DNA of 11,498 nt from Accumulibacter sp. (GTDB lineage Bacteria; Pseudomonadota; Gammaproteobacteria; Burkholderiales; Rhodocyclaceae), in contig DPSD01000732.1 in assembly GCA_003538495.1 (NCBI GenBank), positions 1 through 11,498 of the forward strand. Reading direction: 5' to 3'. The position numbers and the translations under genes were made by a program. How positions within the stretch are numbered: position 1 is the first letter of the stretch; the number at the start of each line of letters is the position of its first letter. The notes beneath the pieces were generated by a model, which saw only the letters and a list, made by a program, of their open reading frames with translations, was not told the origin of the DNA and did no database searches. Positions 8,964-11,498 of the stretch are shown here, piece by piece.

Positions 8964-9716
8964 ATGTGGCACAAACCGCACCTATTGACGGCGCTTTCCG
9001 ATCTGCTGTTTCTGGCAGCAGGCTCGGCGCTGCTGGCCGCTGCGGTGATCTGGAGTGCGCCGCGCCTGAACGCCTTTCCGCTGCGCGAAGTCCGGGTGAA
9101 ACACGAGCTGCGGGAGGTGCAGCGCGTCGATCTGGAGCAATCGCTGGCAGAACTGCTGCGCGGCAGCTTCTTCACCGTCAATCTGGAAACCTTGCGTTTG
9201 TCGCTCGAGCAGCTGCCCTGGGTACGGCGCGCGGAGATCTGGCGGGAGTGGCCTGCACGGATCGAAATCCGCATCGAGGAACAGCAGGCGGTAGCCCATT
9301 GGGGCGATGGAACCGGCGAACTGGTGAATACTTTTGGCGAGGTCTTTGCCGCCTCGCTGTCCGGCGAGCAACAACTGCCACGCTTCACCGGGCCGGCAGG
9401 TTCGGCCGCCGAAGTGCTGCGTCGTCACGACGAGTTTGCGCGGCTATTGAGACCGGTCGGGCAGCCGCTGGCACGGGTGGCGCTGTCGCCTCGTCTGGCG
9501 TGGGCAATCGAACTGGAGGACGGGATGTTCGTTGAACTAGGTCGCGAGCAGGCCAAGGCGCCGATCCGCATTCGCCTGCAACGTTTTGTAGACTACTACC
9601 CGACGCTGTCGGAGACCCGCCATGGGCGGCCGCTGGCGGTGGACATGCGGTATCCCAACGGCTTCGCACTGCGTTTTGCGGCGAGTGTGGGTCAAGAACG
9701 CAAAGGAAAGAAATGA
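8964..9716 (+). CDS. ftsQ: Cell division protein FtsQ
   Basis: FtsQ is a bitopic inner-membrane divisome protein. Its periplasmic part binds FtsB and FtsL, and the complex controls septal synthesis by FtsW and FtsI. The product has 250 residues (E. coli 276). A short cytoplasmic N-terminus is followed by one membrane helix (about 9-31) and then a POTRA domain (about 38-107) beginning FPLREVRV. LPWVRRAEIWREWP (84-97) is the typical end of the FtsQ POTRA. The beta domain (about 108-240) is less conserved and has the usual family feel, with VDMRYPNGFALRF (226-238) near the end. The tail is basic (QERKGKK). The ATG at 8964 is three bases after the ddl stop, with GGGA at 8954-8957 as a modest ribosome binding site. 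The end overlaps ftsA as ATGA. The gene order ddl-ftsQ-ftsA adds weight to a call that sequence alone would make with less certainty. Confidence 0.95.
   Translation: MWHKPHLLTALSDLLFLAAGSALLAAAVIWSAPRLNAFPLREVRVKHELREVQRVDLEQSLAELLRGSFFTVNLETLRLSLEQLPWVRRAEIWREWPARIEIRIEEQQAVAHWGDGTGELVNTFGEVFAASLSGEQQLPRFTGPAGSAAEVLRRHDEFARLLRPVGQPLARVALSPRLAWAIELEDGMFVELGREQAKAPIRIRLQRFVDYYPTLSETRHGRPLAVDMRYPNGFALRFAASVGQERKGKK
9703..9710 (+). promoter_or_regulatory. Ribosome binding site of ftsA
   Basis: AAGGAAAG lies just before the ATG at 9713, with AGGA at 9704-9707 five bases away. It lies within the lysine codons at the end of ftsQ and supports the ATGA-overlapping start. Confidence 0.6.
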
Positions 9717-10942
9717 GCAGGGATAGCAAGGATCTGATCGTCGGACTCGACATCGGCACGTCGAAGATCGTGGCGTTGGTCGCCGAACTTACTCCCGAAG
9801 GTCGGGTGAACGTGATCGGCATGGGTTCGCAGGAGTCCCGAGGCCTGAAGAAGGGCGTGGTGGTCAATATCGAAGAGACCGTGGCCACCATTTCGCGCGT
9901 GCTGCAGGAAGTGGAACTGATGGCCGACTGCAAGGTTCGGGACGTCTACACCGGTATTGCCGGCAGCCACATCAGGAGCTTCAACTCGAACGGCATGGTC
10001 GCCATCAAGGACCGGGAAGTCACCACGATGGACGTCGAACGGGTGATCGAGACGGCGCGCGCGATGCCGATCCCTGCCGATCAGGAAATCCTGCACATCC
10101 TGACGCAGGAGTTCATCATCGACGATCAGGACGGGATCCGTGAGCCGATCGGGATGAGCGGCTTTCGCCTCGAGGTCAAGGTGCACATCGTGACCGGTGC
10201 GGTCTCCGCGGCCCAGAACATCGTCAAGTGCGTGCGTCGCTGCGGCCTGGAGGTCAACGATCTGGTGCTGCAGCCGCTCGCCTCGAGCTGCGCCGTGCTC
10301 TCCGAGGACGAAAAGGACCTCGGCATCTGCCTGATCGACATTGGCGGTGGTACCACCGATCTGGCGGTGTGGACGCAAGGCGCGATCCGGCACACCTCGG
10401 TCATCCCGATCGCCGGCGACCAGGTGACCAACGACATCGCCATGGCCCTGCGCACGCCGACCCGCGAGGCCGAAGACATCAAGCGCCGCTACGGTTGCGC
10501 CCTGGCGGACCTGGCCGACCCGGAAGACACCATCGACGTGGTCGGCGTCGACGACCGTCCGTCGCGCAAGCTGTCACGGCGCGCCCTGGCCGACGTCATC
10601 CAGCCGCGCGTCGAGGAACTCTTCGAGCTGATCCAGGCCGAGCTTCGGCGTTCCGGTTTCGAGGATGTTCTGTCGTCGGGAATCGTCCTGACCGGCGGCG
10701 CGTCGGTAATGCCGGGAATGATCGAACTCGGAGAGGAGATCTTCCACATGCCGGTCCGCCTGGGGATCCCGAAGTATCAGGGGGCTCTCGCCGATGTCGT
10801 GCAGAGCCCCCGCTTCGCCACTGCTTGCGGCCTGTTGCTTGAAGCGCAGACGCAACGGAAGCGCGGCTTGAAAGTGCGTGAAACACGAGACGTTAAACAG
10901 GTGTTCGGGCGCATGAGATCCTGGTTTGGCAAGAACTTCTGA
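9713..10942 (+). CDS. ftsA: Cell division protein FtsA (actin-like Z-ring membrane tether)
   Basis: FtsA is an actin-fold ATP-binding protein that anchors FtsZ filaments to the inner membrane and recruits later divisome proteins. It has 409 residues (E. coli 420). The phosphate-1 motif is [12 protein letters not shown] (11-22). The 1C subdomain specific to FtsA follows at about 85-165 (the SHS2 region, [14 protein letters not shown] to VHIVTGA). Phosphate-2 is [13 protein letters not shown] (208-220), and the adenosine motif is [11 protein letters not shown] (325-335). The C-terminus ([12 protein letters not shown], 398-409) is the amphipathic membrane-targeting helix, with basic and aromatic residues as in other FtsA proteins, so the protein appears intact. 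The ATG overlaps the ftsQ stop. After its TGA (10940-10942) comes the only true intergenic gap of the window, then ftsZ, its direct partner. Confidence 0.98.
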   Translation: MSRDSKDLIVGLDIGTSKIVALVAELTPEGRVNVIGMGSQESRGLKKGVVVNIEETVATISRVLQEVELMADCKVRDVYTGIAGSHIRSFNSNGMVAIKDREVTTMDVERVIETARAMPIPADQEILHILTQEFIIDDQDGIREPIGMSGFRLEVKVHIVTGAVSAAQNIVKCVRRCGLEVNDLVLQPLASSCAVLSEDEKDLGICLIDIGGGTTDLAVWTQGAIRHTSVIPIAGDQVTNDIAMALRTPTREAEDIKRRYGCALADLADPEDTIDVVGVDDRPSRKLSRRALADVIQPRVEELFELIQAELRRSGFEDVLSSGIVLTGGASVMPGMIELGEEIFHMPVRLGIPKYQGALADVVQSPRFATACGLLLEAQTQRKRGLKVRETRDVKQVFGRMRSWFGKNF

Positions 10943-10978
10943 TCCCATGCTGGGTGGCAATCATCAATTTTTCAGTAG

Positions 10979-10995
10979 TTGGCAGGCTTTTTGCA
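10979..10995 (+). promoter_or_regulatory. Possible sigma-54 (RpoN) -24/-12 promoter-like motif
   Basis: The sequence TTGGCAGGCTTTTTGCA fits the RpoN consensus TGGCACG-N4-TTGCW with a single mismatch (G for the C of CAC). The invariant GG (10981-10982) and GC (10993-10994) are ten bases apart, as required. The weakness is its place: a start about 12 bases after the GC falls near 11006, two bases before the ATG at 11008. That would give an almost leaderless ftsZ message without the Shine-Dalgarno. No enhancer site can be recognised in the short gap, although one could lie inside ftsA. It may be a chance match. Confidence 0.25.
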
Positions 10996-10996
10996 C

Positions 10997-11002
10997 AGGA
11001 GA
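10997..11002 (+). promoter_or_regulatory. Ribosome binding site of ftsZ
   Basis: AGGAGA lies five bases before the ATG at 11008. It is among the best Shine-Dalgarno sequences of the window, in keeping with the high FtsZ level that cells need relative to FtsA and FtsQ. Confidence 0.8.
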
Positions 11003-11007
11003 CGACA

Positions 11008-11498
11008 ATGTTTGAAATCATCGACAGGGAAGACAGGGGCGGCGAGCGGGATACCGTGATCAAGGTGATCGGAATCGGCGGCGCCGGTGGCAACGCCGTC
11101 GACCACATGATCCGCGAAGGCGTTAATGGCGTCGACTTCATCACCGCCAATACCGATTCGCAGGCGCTCGGCCGCAGCGTTGCCGTCGACCGGCTGCAAC
11201 TCGGGAAATCCGGCCTGGGTGCTGGCGCCAAGCCGGAAGCCGGACGCAGCGCGGCGATGGAGGCCCGCGACGCGATCGCCGAAGCGCTGACCGGCGCGCA
11301 CATGGTGTTCATTACCGCAGGCATGGGCGGCGGTACCGGCACTGGCGCCGCGCCGATCGTTGCCGAGGTGGCGCGCGAGTTGGGCGTGCTGACCGTCGCC
11401 GTGGTCACCAAACCGTTCGGCTTCGAGGGCAAGCGCCTGAAAATTGCCGAGGCGGGGATTGCCGAACTCCAGAAGCACGTCGATTCGCTGATCGTCAT
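11008..11498 (+). CDS. ftsZ: Cell division protein FtsZ, 5' part
   Basis: FtsZ is the tubulin-like GTPase that polymerises into the Z-ring at midcell. Only the first 163 codons and two further bases are in the window; the gene runs off the end with an open frame. After a short N-terminal tail (MFEIIDRED) the GTPase domain starts with [14 protein letters not shown] (18-31). ANTDSQAL (47-54) and [12 protein letters not shown] (69-80) follow. The tubulin signature GGGTGTG is at 107-113, and [14 protein letters not shown] (130-143) comes after it. All GTP-binding motifs present in this part are intact. The loop after FEGK (GKRLKIAE) is one residue shorter than in E. coli, a variant I associate with betaproteobacteria. 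The ATG at 11008 has a strong ribosome binding site and matches the usual FtsZ N-terminus (MFE). The polymer interface T7 loop and the C-terminal peptide that binds FtsA lie beyond the window. Confidence 0.98.
   Translation, partial: MFEIIDREDRGGERDTVIKVIGIGGAGGNAVDHMIREGVNGVDFITANTDSQALGRSVAVDRLQLGKSGLGAGAKPEAGRSAAMEARDAIAEALTGAHMVFITAGMGGGTGTGAAPIVAEVARELGVLTVAVVTKPFGFEGKRLKIAEAGIAELQKHVDSLIV

Larger units (their letters stand above)
10943..11007 (+). other. ftsA-ftsZ intergenic leader
   Basis: These 65 bases are the only gap longer than three bases between genes in the window. They are visibly richer in A and T than the flanking coding sequence, with T runs at 10968-10972 and 10988-10992. 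No convincing sigma-70 -35/-10 pair and no stem-loop followed by a T run is seen. The gap holds a sigma-54-like -24/-12 motif and the ftsZ ribosome binding site, annotated separately. Confidence 0.8.

Noticed and set aside
7968..8981. 337-codon - strand open frame opposite ddl
   Set aside because: It is antisense to a complete ddl with all catalytic residues and has no motifs of its own.
8957..9535. 192-codon + strand frame starting with an ATGA overlap at the ddl stop
   Set aside because: The overlap looks attractive, but the product is a frame-shifted reading of ftsQ with Ala/Arg/Gly-rich sequence. The frame starting at 8964 gives a true FtsQ with a membrane helix and POTRA domain.
10985..10995. 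T run after ftsA as a possible Rho-independent terminator
   Set aside because: No G+C-rich inverted repeat precedes the T run at 10988-10992, so it does not look like a terminator.
1..11498. Search for a novel system, mobile element, CRISPR array or inserted gene
   Set aside because: Every gene fits the standard dcw order with full-length, motif-complete products where the whole gene is visible. There is no room for extra genes, and composition looks uniform.

Overview
The window is a stretch of a dcw (division and cell wall) cluster from a high-G+C Gram-negative bacterium. All genes lie on the + strand in the order murE (3' part), murF, mraY, murD, ftsW, murG, murC, ddl, ftsQ, ftsA, ftsZ (5' part). 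This is the order of the Escherichia coli cluster between ftsI and lpxC. The MurE fragment carries the DNPR motif of meso-diaminopimelate-adding enzymes, as expected for a Gram-negative wall. Protein details (MurF NAQRAH, MurG GGSLGA, FtsZ GGAGGN and GKRLKIAE, short FtsQ) look betaproteobacterial to me. A Rhodocyclales/Accumulibacter-like host is my best guess, from memory of the families and not from a search.

Layout. Positions 1-8023 hold the cytoplasmic and membrane steps of peptidoglycan precursor synthesis, with the SEDS glycosyltransferase gene ftsW inside them. MurC adds L-Ala, MurD adds D-Glu, MurE adds meso-DAP and MurF adds D-Ala-D-Ala to UDP-MurNAc. MraY moves the product onto undecaprenyl phosphate to give lipid I, and MurG adds GlcNAc to give lipid II. 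FtsW polymerises lipid II at the septum. Ddl (8025-8960) makes the D-Ala-D-Ala used by MurF. FtsQ, FtsA and FtsZ (8964-11498) are divisome proteins: FtsZ forms the ring, FtsA tethers it to the membrane, and FtsQ belongs to the FtsQBL complex that controls septal synthesis by FtsW and FtsI.

The first ten genes are packed with overlaps of 1-4 bases or gaps of 1-3 bases, which points to one polycistronic message with translational coupling. The only real intergenic space is the 65 bases between ftsA and ftsZ. It carries a strong Shine-Dalgarno sequence and a striking one-mismatch resemblance to a sigma-54 -24/-12 promoter, placed so close to the ATG that its function is doubtful.

I found no RNA genes, mobile elements, CRISPR arrays, repeats, terminators or broken genes. 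Apart from the ftsA-ftsZ gap this is an ordinary, well-known housekeeping region. I see no evidence of an undescribed system.
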